NCBI GenBank assembly: GCA_021781575.1
Contig: JAJXWP010000007.1
Location: 1 to 64,000, forward strand
From: Pseudomonadota bacterium
Lineage (GTDB): Bacteria > Pseudomonadota > Alphaproteobacteria > Rhodospirillales > Magnetospirillaceae
Direction: 5' to 3'
Length of the DNA stretch: 64,000 bases
The notes under the pieces were generated by a model. The model saw only the letters and a list, made by a program, of their open reading frames with translations, searched no databases and had not been told where the DNA came from. Shown in pieces: positions 8,299-16,103 of this stretch (within the stretch, counting starts at the first letter, position 1; each line of letters starts with the position of its first letter). Made by a program: the position numbers and the translations under genes.

Positions 8299-10265
8299 AC
8301 CGTTCGGGTGAAGCCAAACTGCGTCACTTGTTCCAACCCGCCGAGTTCGCCGGCTTCAAGGTCAAGAATCGGGTCAAGTACGGCGCCTGCTGCGTCTCCA
8401 ATTACAACACACGCGACGGCTTCATCACGCCCCGCGAGTTGGCGCGTACGCGGATCATCGCCGAGACCGGATGCGGCATCATTACCAACCAGGGCGCGTA
8501 TCCCGATCCGCTGGGCGAAGGGAAGGCCTATTTCCGCCAGGTCGCCATCTTCGACGACAAGTTCCTGCCGCAGTTCGAAATGATCGCGCGGATGATTCAT
8601 GACAACGGCGGCGTGGCGATTCAGCAGATCCTGCATGCCGGCCGCTATGGCGGCATCGATCTGGGCTATTGCATCCAGCCTTCGGTGGTTCCCCAGACGT
8701 TGCCGCATTTCCGCCCGCCGCGGGAAATCACCAAGGCCCAGATCAAGGAAACCGTCGCCCAGCACGCCGAAGCGGCTCGTCGGGCGATCAAGGCCGGCTT
8801 CGACGGTACCGAGATCACCAGCTTCATGGGCTATCTGATGGCGAACTTCAATTCCAGGTTCACCAATCAGCGCACCGATGAATATGGCGGTTCGCTCGAG
8901 AACCGGGGCCGCTTCATGCGCGAACTGATCGACGGCATCAAGCAGGCGACCCCCGATCATCCGCTGATCGTGCGCTTGAACGGCACCGAGCTGATGGACA
9001 AATGGGGCGGCAATTCAGAAGACGAGTGTTTCGAGCTGATGCAACAGGCGGCGGAGTGCGGCGTCGACATGATCAGCGTCACCGTCGGTTGGCAGGAAGC
9101 GCCCGAATCCTCCATCGGCCGCGATATTCCGCCGGGCCATTGGAACCATCTGGCGGCGCGCGCCAAGAAGCTGCTGCCCGACGTACCGATCGCCTTCGGT
9201 CAACGCCTGCCCAATCCGGCCATGGCCGACCAGTGCCTCGCCGAGGGAATTTTCGATTTCTGGGAGGTCTGCCGGCCGCTGCTGGCCGACCCGCAGATGC
9301 TGCACAAGGCGGCTGAAGACCGGATGGACGAGGTGCGCCGCTGCGTCGGCTCGTTGAACTGCCTGTCCCGTCTGTTCCGCGACCTGCCCTACACCTGCAC
9401 GATGAACCCGGCCTTGGGTCACGAGGTGGAGCCCGAATATTCGATCAAGCCGGCGGCGGTGAAGAAGAACATCATGGTTGTCGGTGCCGGGCCGGCGGGC
9501 ATGGAATGCGCTCTGACCGCGGCGCAGCGGGGCCATACCGTTACCGTCTACGACAAGAACGACCGTATCGGCGGGGCGCTGTTCGGGTACGCCAGCAATG
9601 ACCTGGCCAACCGCGACGACATGCTCTCGGTGATGACATACTACGAGACCGTGGCCAGGAAGCTGGGTGTCGAGGTGAAGCTCAACACCGTGGTCGATCC
9701 CAAGCTGATGCGCGAGCTGCTGCACGTCTATGATGCGGCGATCATCGCCACCGGTTGCCGGCTCGACCGGTCCCAGTTGCCGCCCATCGAAGACGGGGTG
9801 GAAGTTCTGGCGGCGGTGGATGTCGCCTGCGGCCGCGCCGAAGCGAACGGCAAGGTCGTCATCCTCGGTGGCGGCAAGGTCGGCCTGACCTTGGCCGAAT
9901 CCCTGGCGACCAGCAAACATGATGTGACCATCGTCGAGGCGGACAAGCGGCTGGCGGGCGATGTCATGCCGTCCTGGAAATGGCGCCATACCGCCTGGAT
10001 CGAGGAGCTGGAGATCCCGGCCGTTACCGGGGTTCGGGTGACGAAAATCGACCGCGCCGGGGTCCATGTGGCGGATGCCAAGGGCAATGCCCGCGTGATC
10101 CCGGCCGACACCGTTATCGCCGCTTCGCCGGCGGTGCCGGCGCAGGAACTGATCCACGCCTTCGAATGGATGGTCGACGAAGTGCATCCTTGCGGCGACG
10201 CCGTCACCCCGCGGGGGCTGGGGGCCGCCATCCAGGACGGCTACCGGCTGGGTTGCCGCATATGA
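8295..10265 (+). CDS. FMN/FAD flavoprotein of the trimethylamine dehydrogenase/2,4-dienoyl-CoA reductase type
   Basis: A 656-residue protein with an N-terminal old-yellow-enzyme barrel (about 10-340), an iron-sulfur segment and a C-terminal FAD/NAD-binding half (GAGPAG at 397-402). The cluster segment has Cys350, Cys356 and Cys368 in the C-x2-x-x2-C-x11-C spacing of trimethylamine dehydrogenase, but the second ligand position is Ser353 (codon tcg) where the family has Cys. The enzyme probably oxidises or reduces a small substrate and passes electrons through FMN and an unusual cluster. The substrate is unknown; its place between two aryl-acid ligases suggests a modified benzoate or its CoA ester. 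ATG overlaps the upstream stop, and its own stop overlaps the next ATG. Confidence 0.8.
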   Translation: MNRSGEAKLRHLFQPAEFAGFKVKNRVKYGACCVSNYNTRDGFITPRELARTRIIAETGCGIITNQGAYPDPLGEGKAYFRQVAIFDDKFLPQFEMIARMIHDNGGVAIQQILHAGRYGGIDLGYCIQPSVVPQTLPHFRPPREITKAQIKETVAQHAEAARRAIKAGFDGTEITSFMGYLMANFNSRFTNQRTDEYGGSLENRGRFMRELIDGIKQATPDHPLIVRLNGTELMDKWGGNSEDECFELMQQAAECGVDMISVTVGWQEAPESSIGRDIPPGHWNHLAARAKKLLPDVPIAFGQRLPNPAMADQCLAEGIFDFWEVCRPLLADPQMLHKAAEDRMDEVRRCVGSLNCLSRLFRDLPYTCTMNPALGHEVEPEYSIKPAAVKKNIMVVGAGPAGMECALTAAQRGHTVTVYDKNDRIGGALFGYASNDLANRDDMLSVMTYYETVARKLGVEVKLNTVVDPKLMRELLHVYDAAIIATGCRLDRSQLPPIEDGVEVLAAVDVACGRAEANGKVVILGGGKVGLTLAESLATSKHDVTIVEADKRLAGDVMPSWKWRHTAWIEELEIPAVTGVRVTKIDRAGVHVADAKGNARVIPADTVIAASPAVPAQELIHAFEWMVDEVHPCGDAVTPRGLGAAIQDGYRLGCRI

Positions 10266-10678
10266 CGGCGATTCTTCCGCCACCCTCGGCCTGGCAGCCG
10301 ACGATCGACAGCAATGCGGACCTGTTTTCCGATCTCGACGACGGGGCCCGCATCGGTATCGCCCGGCGGGTCGACGTCAATCAGCCGGGAGCGCTCATGG
10401 TGGTGTGGGAGGCCGCGGACGGCATCCTGACCGCCAGGGAGCGTCCGTTCTCCGGCTACCGGGACGCCGAGGTCGACGTCCTGCTGGTGGCCGACGACGA
10501 AGCGCTGGACTCTCTCTCCGGCCAACTCGCCGCCGATGCCCTGCCGGCGGTGAAGCAACTGGTGCGGCGCGGCAACATCGTGTGCTACGTGCTGAAGCGG
10601 CGCTGCGCCCTGATCGCCGCCGGGTACGAGGACGTGCTCGATACGATCGGCGTTCCTTTCATGGGGGCCTGCCGTTGA
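10262..10678 (+). CDS. Conserved-context protein of unknown function, 138 aa
   Basis: The start overlaps the stop of the flavoprotein gene (ATGA), so it is very likely translated. The protein is soluble, acidic in the middle (YRDAEVDVLLVADDEALDSL) and has no membrane segment. Two cysteines near VCYVLKRRCALI and one at the C terminus do not form a known metal motif. I do not recognise a family. Tight coupling to the 8295 flavoprotein suggests a partner or accessory subunit. Confidence 0.65.
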   Translation: MTAILPPPSAWQPTIDSNADLFSDLDDGARIGIARRVDVNQPGALMVVWEAADGILTARERPFSGYRDAEVDVLLVADDEALDSLSGQLAADALPAVKQLVRRGNIVCYVLKRRCALIAAGYEDVLDTIGVPFMGACR

Positions 10679-10704
10679 GCCGTCGTCGGAGCGGAGCCAA
10701 TGAA

Positions 10705-11214
10705 ATGACGCCGGCCGCCGACACCATGGTCGAGCGGCCGATCGGGCCGGCGGCGGTCGACGCCGAAGGGAGCGGTCTTTCGTTCGACCTGAACTGCTTC
10801 CTACCCTATCTGCTCAATCGGGCCGGCTCGCGCCTGGCGTCGATCTTCTCCGACGAACTGCGACGGTTCGGTCTGACCCTGCCGAAGTGGCGGGTGATGG
10901 CAGTGCTCTGGCACAAAGGGGAGCAGCGGATCATCGACCTGGTCGAGGAGACCAGCATCGAGCAGTCCACCTTGTCCCGTCTGCTGGTGGCGATGGACGG
11001 CCAAGGGCTGGTCAGCCGCACCCGTAATCGGTTGGATGGCCGCGCCGTCGTGGTGACCCTTAGTACGGCCGGAAGGGCCCTCACCGACCAGTTGATCCCC
11101 CTTGCGCTACGTGACGAAAGGGCCGCCCAGGCGGGTCTGACGGCCGAGGAAATCCGCCTGCTGCACAGCATGCTGCGACGTATCTACCGCAATGCTGCCG
11201 GTCCGGAGCGGTGA
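10705..11214 (+). CDS. MarR-family transcriptional regulator
   Basis: A 169-residue winged-helix protein. RIIDLVEETSIEQSTLSRLL is the DNA-recognition part and RNRLDGRAVVVTLSTAGRAL the wing. It sits inside the ligase/flavoprotein operon and so is probably an autoregulated local repressor responding to an aromatic acid or its CoA ester. The ATG at 10705 is used here; a TTG at 10675 that overlaps the upstream stop is a possible coupled start and would add ten residues. It is distinct from the MarR at 3210. Confidence 0.85.
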   Translation: MTPAADTMVERPIGPAAVDAEGSGLSFDLNCFLPYLLNRAGSRLASIFSDELRRFGLTLPKWRVMAVLWHKGEQRIIDLVEETSIEQSTLSRLLVAMDGQGLVSRTRNRLDGRAVVVTLSTAGRALTDQLIPLALRDERAAQAGLTAEEIRLLHSMLRRIYRNAAGPER

Positions 11215-11230
11215 GGGGGCGGGGCGCGCG

Positions 11231-11446
11231 ATGATCTTCCACAATCCCCGGGGTGGCCCGGAACTGGCCTGCGACGAATGCGGATGCCGCTGGTTCGATC
11301 GGCGGACCATGTCCTGCTATGAGTGCGGGGCACCGGTTCCGCCCGAGGAAGTGACGCGTTTCAATGACGAAATCGCCCGATTCCACCGGGAAAAGGGCAT
11401 CGTCGTCAATGAAGAGAAAGAAGACAAGGAAGACAAAGAAGAATAG
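11231..11446 (+). CDS. Small zinc-ribbon protein, 71 aa
   Basis: Two CxxC pairs, CDEC at 14-17 and CYEC at 29-32, form a rubredoxin-like zinc ribbon, and a fifth cysteine at 19 follows the first pair. The C terminus is a charged tail rich in E, K and D. Such small ribbons serve as protein-protein or nucleic-acid adaptors, or as metal-binding partners of acyl-CoA enzymes (compare the DUF35-type ribbon). It lies 16 bp after the MarR gene and 33 bp before the second ligase. Function unknown. Confidence 0.65.
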   Translation: MIFHNPRGGPELACDECGCRWFDRRTMSCYECGAPVPPEEVTRFNDEIARFHREKGIVVNEEKEDKEDKEE

Positions 11447-11479
11447 GCCGTTCCTGCGCCGAGGAAGGGAGGTGACATC

Positions 11480-13141
11480 ATGCTGAGCGGCTGTACGCCC
11501 TACCCGGAAGACTATGCCGGCCGTTATCGGGCCAAGGGATATTGGCAAGGCTTGACCATCCCGGAAGCGCTGGCCCGCACCATCCGCGCGGTTCCCGACA
11601 AGATCGCGCTGGTCGAGGGCGACATCCGCATCACCTATGCGGAACTCGGCACCAGGGTTGACCGCCTGGCTTGTGCCTTCGTCCGGCAAGGCTTGGCGCC
11701 GCGTGATCGGGTGGTGTTCCAACTGCCCAACAGCGCCGGGTTGCCGATCGTCTTTCTGGCTCTTCTGAAGGCGGGGGTGATCCCGGTGATGGCATTGCCC
11801 GCGCACCGCGCCACCGAGATCAGCCATTTCATCGATCACAGCGGAGCGACCGCCTACTTCATTGCCGATGTCGTGCGTGGCTTCGATTACCGCGACATGG
11901 CCGCTGCGCTGGTTCCCGTCTGCCCGAGCGTGAAGGGCGTCTACGTGATGGGCGACCCGGGCCGGGGCCAGGTGGATCTTCGGCGCCTGGCCGAGATCGA
12001 CGTCGAGCCGGGGGAGATGGCGGCGATTCTGGCTGCCCGACGGCCCGACGCGGGCGAAGTGGCGCTGATGCTGTTGTCCGGCGGCACGACGGCGATCCCG
12101 AAAATGATTCCCCGCACGCACGACGATTACGCCTACAATTTTCGGGAAAGCGCCAGAGTGTGCGGCTTCCATCGGGATATGGTGTATCTGGCCGTGCTGC
12201 CGATGGCACACAACTTCACCCTGGCCTGCCCCGGCATTCTCGGCACGTTTTCAGTGGGGGGGACGGTCGTTGTGTCGCCCGGCACCGCGCCCGAGACGGT
12301 GTTTCCGTTGATCGAGCGGGAGGGGGTGACGCTGGTCAGCACGGCCGTGCCGCTGGTCACCGCCTGGCTCAATTCTCCGCTGGTCGGGAAGCACGATTTC
12401 AGCAGGCTGAAATACCTCATGAACGGCGGTGCCAAACTGGTGCCCGAATTGCGCAAGCGGGTGGAAGAACGGTTCGGCTGCATTTTCATGGAAAGCTTCG
12501 GCACGGGCGAAGGTCTGCTGTGCAAGACGCGGCCCGGCGACCCGGAGCCGATACGGCTCCACAGCGCCGGCCAGCCGGTCTCGCCGGACGATGAAATCCG
12601 CATCGTCGATGCCGAGGGCAGGGATGTCCGGGATGGCGAGGCGGGAGAATTGCTCGCCCGCGGACCTTATACCATTCGCGGCTATTACAATGCGCCGGAC
12701 GCCAACAGGCAGGCTTTTACCGAGGACGGCTTCTACCGCATGGGCGACATCGTCCGTCGGGTCGACGGCTACCTCTATGTCGAGGGCCGCAAGAAGGATC
12801 TGATCAATCGCGGTGGCGAAAAGATCAGCTGCGAGGAAGTTGAGAATTATATCCTGGCCCATCCCGCGGTGCAGGCCGTTTGCGTTGTCGCCATGCCGGA
12901 TGACACCTATGGCGAGAAGGGCTGCGCCTTCGTCATCACCGAGCCGGGGCATCGCCTGGACTTCGAGGAACTGAAGAATTTCCTGATCGGCCGCAATATC
13001 GCCAGGTTCAAGCTGCCGGAACGGCTCGAACTGGTCGAGGAGTTCCCCATCAGCCCGGCGGGCAAGATCCTGCGGCGCGAATTGCGGGCCAAGATTGCCG
13101 CCATGGTCGCCGCCGAGAAGGGCTGTGCGACGGCCGGCTGA
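11480..13141 (+). CDS. Second EntE/DhbE-like aryl-acid CoA ligase
   Basis: A 553-residue paralogue of the 6628 product. The phosphate loop LLSGGTTAIPK, the aryl-pocket motif PMAHNFTLACPG with Asn245, and catalytic Lys529 in SPAGKILRR fall at the same residue numbers. The pocket differs (FTLAC here, YSLGS in the first copy), so the two may prefer different 2-substituted benzoates such as anthranilate and salicylate. A strong GGGAGGTGA precedes the ATG. It ends 10 bp before the 3' end of the convergent TetR gene and closes the operon. Confidence 0.82.
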   Translation: MLSGCTPYPEDYAGRYRAKGYWQGLTIPEALARTIRAVPDKIALVEGDIRITYAELGTRVDRLACAFVRQGLAPRDRVVFQLPNSAGLPIVFLALLKAGVIPVMALPAHRATEISHFIDHSGATAYFIADVVRGFDYRDMAAALVPVCPSVKGVYVMGDPGRGQVDLRRLAEIDVEPGEMAAILAARRPDAGEVALMLLSGGTTAIPKMIPRTHDDYAYNFRESARVCGFHRDMVYLAVLPMAHNFTLACPGILGTFSVGGTVVVSPGTAPETVFPLIEREGVTLVSTAVPLVTAWLNSPLVGKHDFSRLKYLMNGGAKLVPELRKRVEERFGCIFMESFGTGEGLLCKTRPGDPEPIRLHSAGQPVSPDDEIRIVDAEGRDVRDGEAGELLARGPYTIRGYYNAPDANRQAFTEDGFYRMGDIVRRVDGYLYVEGRKKDLINRGGEKISCEEVENYILAHPAVQAVCVVAMPDDTYGEKGCAFVITEPGHRLDFEELKNFLIGRNIARFKLPERLELVEEFPISPAGKILRRELRAKIAAMVAAEKGCATAG

Positions 13142-13151
13142 TGCGACGGCT

Positions 13152-13781
13152 TCACCGAAGGAACGAGCATTCGGCCGGCTCGCCCGAATCCTCGGTCAAA
13201 TGTCGCTCGGCCGGGATGCAGAGGCCGTCGGCGCTCATGGTGAAGAATGTCTCGATGATCGTATCGATGCTGATCGACTTTGCCGGATCGAACCAGCGGG
13301 CGAGCCAGTTGCACATGCCGAGAAGGCCATAGGCGACGACTTTCGGGTCAAGATCGGGGCGGAACACCCCTTCGGCCTGGCCTTGCCGGACCAGGTCGAC
13401 CCACAGGGCATCGTATTCCCGCCAGACCTTGCGCAACTCCTCGAGCTTGTCCTCTTCCTCGGAGAAGGGCTTCTCGCGCAGGGCCACCGCCATCTCGAGA
13501 TAATTGGGATTGAACGACTCGAGGTGGTTCTGCATCGCCGCGCGGAGCTTCGCTCTTGCGCTCTGCGTTCCGTCCAGGATGGCTTTCAGGCCGAAGACCA
13601 GCCGCGAGCTTTGGGGCAGGATGATGCGCAGCAGAATCTCGGCGCGGCCTTTGAAGTAGTAGTAAATGGCTTCACGTTTGATGCCGACCGCTTTCGCGAT
13701 GTCTTCAAGCGAGGTCCGGTTGACCCCCTGGCGCTCGAAGACCTCGGTGGCCCGGCGCAGAATCTCAAGACGTCGACTCAT
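13152..13781 (-). CDS. TetR-family transcriptional regulator
   Basis: A 209-residue regulator with an N-terminal helix-turn-helix (RTSLEDIAKAVGIKREAIYY) and a C-terminal ligand domain typical of TetR proteins that sense acyl- or aryl-CoA. The chosen ATG at 13781 gives the usual short N terminus, MSRRLEILRRATEVF; an ATG at 13805 would add eight residues. It is divergent from the 19-kb catabolic operon, and the shared intergenic region carries the 13884-13922 inverted repeat. It is therefore the best candidate repressor of the indoleacetate-type operon. Confidence 0.88.
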   Translation of the reverse strand: MSRRLEILRRATEVFERQGVNRTSLEDIAKAVGIKREAIYYYFKGRAEILLRIILPQSSRLVFGLKAILDGTQSARAKLRAAMQNHLESFNPNYLEMAVALREKPFSEEEDKLEELRKVWREYDALWVDLVRQGQAEGVFRPDLDPKVVAYGLLGMCNWLARWFDPAKSISIDTIIETFFTMSADGLCIPAERHLTEDSGEPAECSFLR

Positions 13782-13883
13782 TGGCTTCGGCAAGGCCTCT
13801 CGCATGGCCGGGTGAGATTTTATACACCCGTAGAATCTGTCTGGACAATATCCCTCCGCACCCCAAAACGCCACACTAAAAAA

Positions 13884-13922
13884 TTTACGCCTATGTAAAA
13901 ATTTAGATTACGGAGGCGTAAA
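13884..13922. promoter_or_regulatory. Inverted repeat, candidate TetR operator/promoter of the main catabolic operon
   Basis: TTTACGCCT (13884-13892) and AGGCGTAAA (13914-13922) form perfect 9-bp arms around a 21-bp AT-rich spacer. It lies 64 bp before the first MaoC gene and about 100 bp before the TetR start, so it could control both. Confidence 0.55.
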
Positions 13923-13985
13923 ATTGGTCTATCGTTCGAAGACTGCACAAGTGACCGGGGACAACCTCGGCGGAGAGGGAGCGAA

Positions 13986-14429
13986 ATGTTCGACGCCAGC
14001 TTCATCGGCAAGGAGTACGACTCCTTTGCCATGGAGATCGAGAAAGGTCGCCTCCGGCTTTTCGCCAAGGCGATCGGTGAGACCGATCCCATCTACCTCG
14101 ACGAAAAGGCCGCGCGGGTGGCCGGCTACCGGTCCTTGCCGGCGCCGCCCACCTTTCCCTTCACCATCGCCATGGAGGCCAACCAGCCCTTTCTGGTGCT
14201 GGAAGACCTGGGCATCGACAAGACCCGCTCCGTCCACGGCGACCAGTCATTCGCCTTTCGCGGCGAGATCTGTGCCGGCGATGTCATCAGCGGCCGGCAG
14301 AAGATCGTCGACATGTACGAGAAGAAGGGCGGAGCACTGCTCTTCATCGTTACCGAGACCCGGTTGACCAACCAGCGGGACGAGCCGGTCTGCGATCTGC
14401 GGACGACAATCGTCGTGCGCAACGGCTAG
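13986..14429 (+). CDS. MaoC-like dehydratase, N-terminal (FAS1-type) half of a split hydratase
   Basis: A 147-residue hotdog-fold protein of the MaoC N-terminal type, starting FDASFIGKEYDSFAMEIEKG and containing AIGETDPIYLDEKAA. Proteins of this kind usually lack the catalytic Asp/His pair and form a heterodimer with a MaoC-type partner, which is encoded next. Together they would hydrate an enoyl-CoA; in this operon that fits 2-aminocinnamoyl-CoA. First gene of the operon, with GGAGAGGGAGCG before the ATG. Confidence 0.78.
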   Translation: MFDASFIGKEYDSFAMEIEKGRLRLFAKAIGETDPIYLDEKAARVAGYRSLPAPPTFPFTIAMEANQPFLVLEDLGIDKTRSVHGDQSFAFRGEICAGDVISGRQKIVDMYEKKGGALLFIVTETRLTNQRDEPVCDLRTTIVVRNG

Positions 14430-14437
14430 GGGGCGAC

Positions 14438-14860
14438 ATGTCGAAGCCGATCGGATTTGCCGAAATTGAAGTCGGTGATGCCATCCGGGACCTTACCAAG
14501 CCGGTGATCACGCCGCTGCAGCTGGCCCTGTTCGCCGCCGCCTCGGCCGACCACAACCCCATCCATGTGGACGAGCAGGCGGCCAAGGGCGGCGGCCTGC
14601 CGGGGGTGATCGCCCATGGCATGCTGACCATGGCCTTTCTCGGGCAGCTGCTGACCCGATGGGTGCCGCAACGACAGATCCGGCATCTGTCGGCGCGGTT
14701 TTCCGCCATGGCCTTCCCCGGCGACGTGATCACCTGCCGTGGCGTGGTGACCGCCAAGCGGGTGGAAGGCGGAGAATCCCTGGTCGATCTCGATCTTTCG
14801 GCGATCAATCAGAATGGCCAACAGACCCTGGTCGGCCAGGCGACGGTGGCGTTGCCTTAA
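14438..14860 (+). CDS. MaoC-like enoyl-CoA hydratase, catalytic half
   Basis: A 140-residue hotdog hydratase with the R-hydratase motif ADHNPIHVDEQAAK: Asp38 and His43 are the expected catalytic pair, followed by GVIAHGM. It lies 8 bp after the non-catalytic half. Predicted to hydrate the alpha,beta double bond of an aryl-acrylyl-CoA such as 2-aminocinnamoyl-CoA to the 3-hydroxyacyl-CoA, the substrate of the SDR at 29536. Confidence 0.82.
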   Translation: MSKPIGFAEIEVGDAIRDLTKPVITPLQLALFAAASADHNPIHVDEQAAKGGGLPGVIAHGMLTMAFLGQLLTRWVPQRQIRHLSARFSAMAFPGDVITCRGVVTAKRVEGGESLVDLDLSAINQNGQQTLVGQATVALP

Positions 14861-14883
14861 GGACCGGCGTGGAGGTGAAGATC

Positions 14884-16098
14884 ATGGCGACGATGGCGGA
14901 AATTCCTTACGGCGCTTACTGGAGCACGCCGTTCGTCCGTTGGCAGGGCGATTTCGCGGGTCTGCATGCCGTACAATTCGCCGCCCACGTGGCGCGGGCC
15001 GAGTTGGCCCGCCGGCGGATCGATCCGCAGGTCTTCGATTATGGTGTGCTCGGCCTGACGGTGCCGCAGCAACATTCATTCTATGGTCTTCCATGGCTGG
15101 CCGGGTTGATCGGCGCCCCCCGGGTGGGCGGACCGACGGTTTCCCAGGCCTGCGCCACCTCGGTGCGCTGCCTGTTGGCGGCGACCCAGGAGATCGCCGC
15201 CGGGATGGCGTCGACGGCCCTGGCCATCGCCTGCGACCGCACCTCCAATGGCCCGCACATTTACTATCCCGCACCATCCAGGCCCGGCGGTACCGGTGTG
15301 GCCGAGGACTGGGTGCTGGAGAATTTCGCCTGCGACCCGCTGGGCCCGCACGCGATGGTGCAGACGGCGGAGAATTGCGCCGCCCGGCACGGCTTCAATA
15401 CGGCGCAGCAGCATGAAATCGTGCTGCTGCGTCAGCAACAGTATCAGGCCGCCACCGCCGACGATGCCGCATTTCTGCGCCGCTTCATGACCCTGCCGTT
15501 CGAAGTGCCGACCGCCGATCTACGCCGCACCGCCGGAACCCTGACCGGCGATGCGGGGGTGGTGGCGTCGACTGCCGAGGGATTGGCCCGCCTGAAGCCG
15601 GTCATCCCCGGCGGCACGGTCACCTACGGTGGACAGACCCATCCCGCCGACGGCAATGCCGCGATCATTGTCACGACCAGTCGGCGGGCGCGGGAACTCA
15701 GCGTCGATCGGTCCATCTCCATCCGGCTGCTGGGCTTCGGCTTGGCCCGTGCCGAGTTGGCCTATATGCCCGAGGCGACAGTTCCCGCCGCCCGTCGCGC
15801 CCTGGAGGTGGCCGGCCTGGCCATGGGCGAAGTGGATGCGGTCAAGATCCACAATCCATTCGCCGTCAACGACCTGGTATTCGCCAAGGAAACCGGCCGA
15901 GCAGCGGCGACCATCAACAATTATGGCAGCTCCCTGATCTGGGGCCACCCGCAGGCCCCGATGGGCTTGCGTTCGGTCATCGAGTTGATCGAGGAACTGG
16001 CCATCCGGGGCGGCGGTACCGGCTTGTTCACCGGCTGTGCCGCCGGCGACACGGCGATGGCCGTGGTCCTCCGGGTCACCGACGGCGGGCAGGGGTGA
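14884..16098 (+). CDS. Thiolase-family acyltransferase (candidate aminobenzoylacetyl-CoA thiolase)
   Basis: A 404-residue thiolase of the SCP2-like/lipid-transfer type. Cys90 in SQACATSVR is the acyl nucleophile; NNYGSSLIWGHPQAPMG carries the conserved histidine, and FTGCAAGDTAMA the second active-site Cys. In the proposed pathway it cleaves 2-aminobenzoylacetyl-CoA with CoA to give 2-aminobenzoyl-CoA and acetyl-CoA. The start at 14884 follows GGAGGTGAAG. Ends in a tight junction with the CoA ligase gene. Confidence 0.85.
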   Translation: MATMAEIPYGAYWSTPFVRWQGDFAGLHAVQFAAHVARAELARRRIDPQVFDYGVLGLTVPQQHSFYGLPWLAGLIGAPRVGGPTVSQACATSVRCLLAATQEIAAGMASTALAIACDRTSNGPHIYYPAPSRPGGTGVAEDWVLENFACDPLGPHAMVQTAENCAARHGFNTAQQHEIVLLRQQQYQAATADDAAFLRRFMTLPFEVPTADLRRTAGTLTGDAGVVASTAEGLARLKPVIPGGTVTYGGQTHPADGNAAIIVTTSRRARELSVDRSISIRLLGFGLARAELAYMPEATVPAARRALEVAGLAMGEVDAVKIHNPFAVNDLVFAKETGRAAATINNYGSSLIWGHPQAPMGLRSVIELIEELAIRGGGTGLFTGCAAGDTAMAVVLRVTDGGQG

Positions 16099-16103
16099 GC
16101 GCC

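Noticed and set aside
6628-13141. Siderophore (dihydroxybenzoate) activation genes
   Set aside because: Ligases look EntE-like, but no isochorismatase, carrier or NRPS genes are nearby and the context is catabolic.
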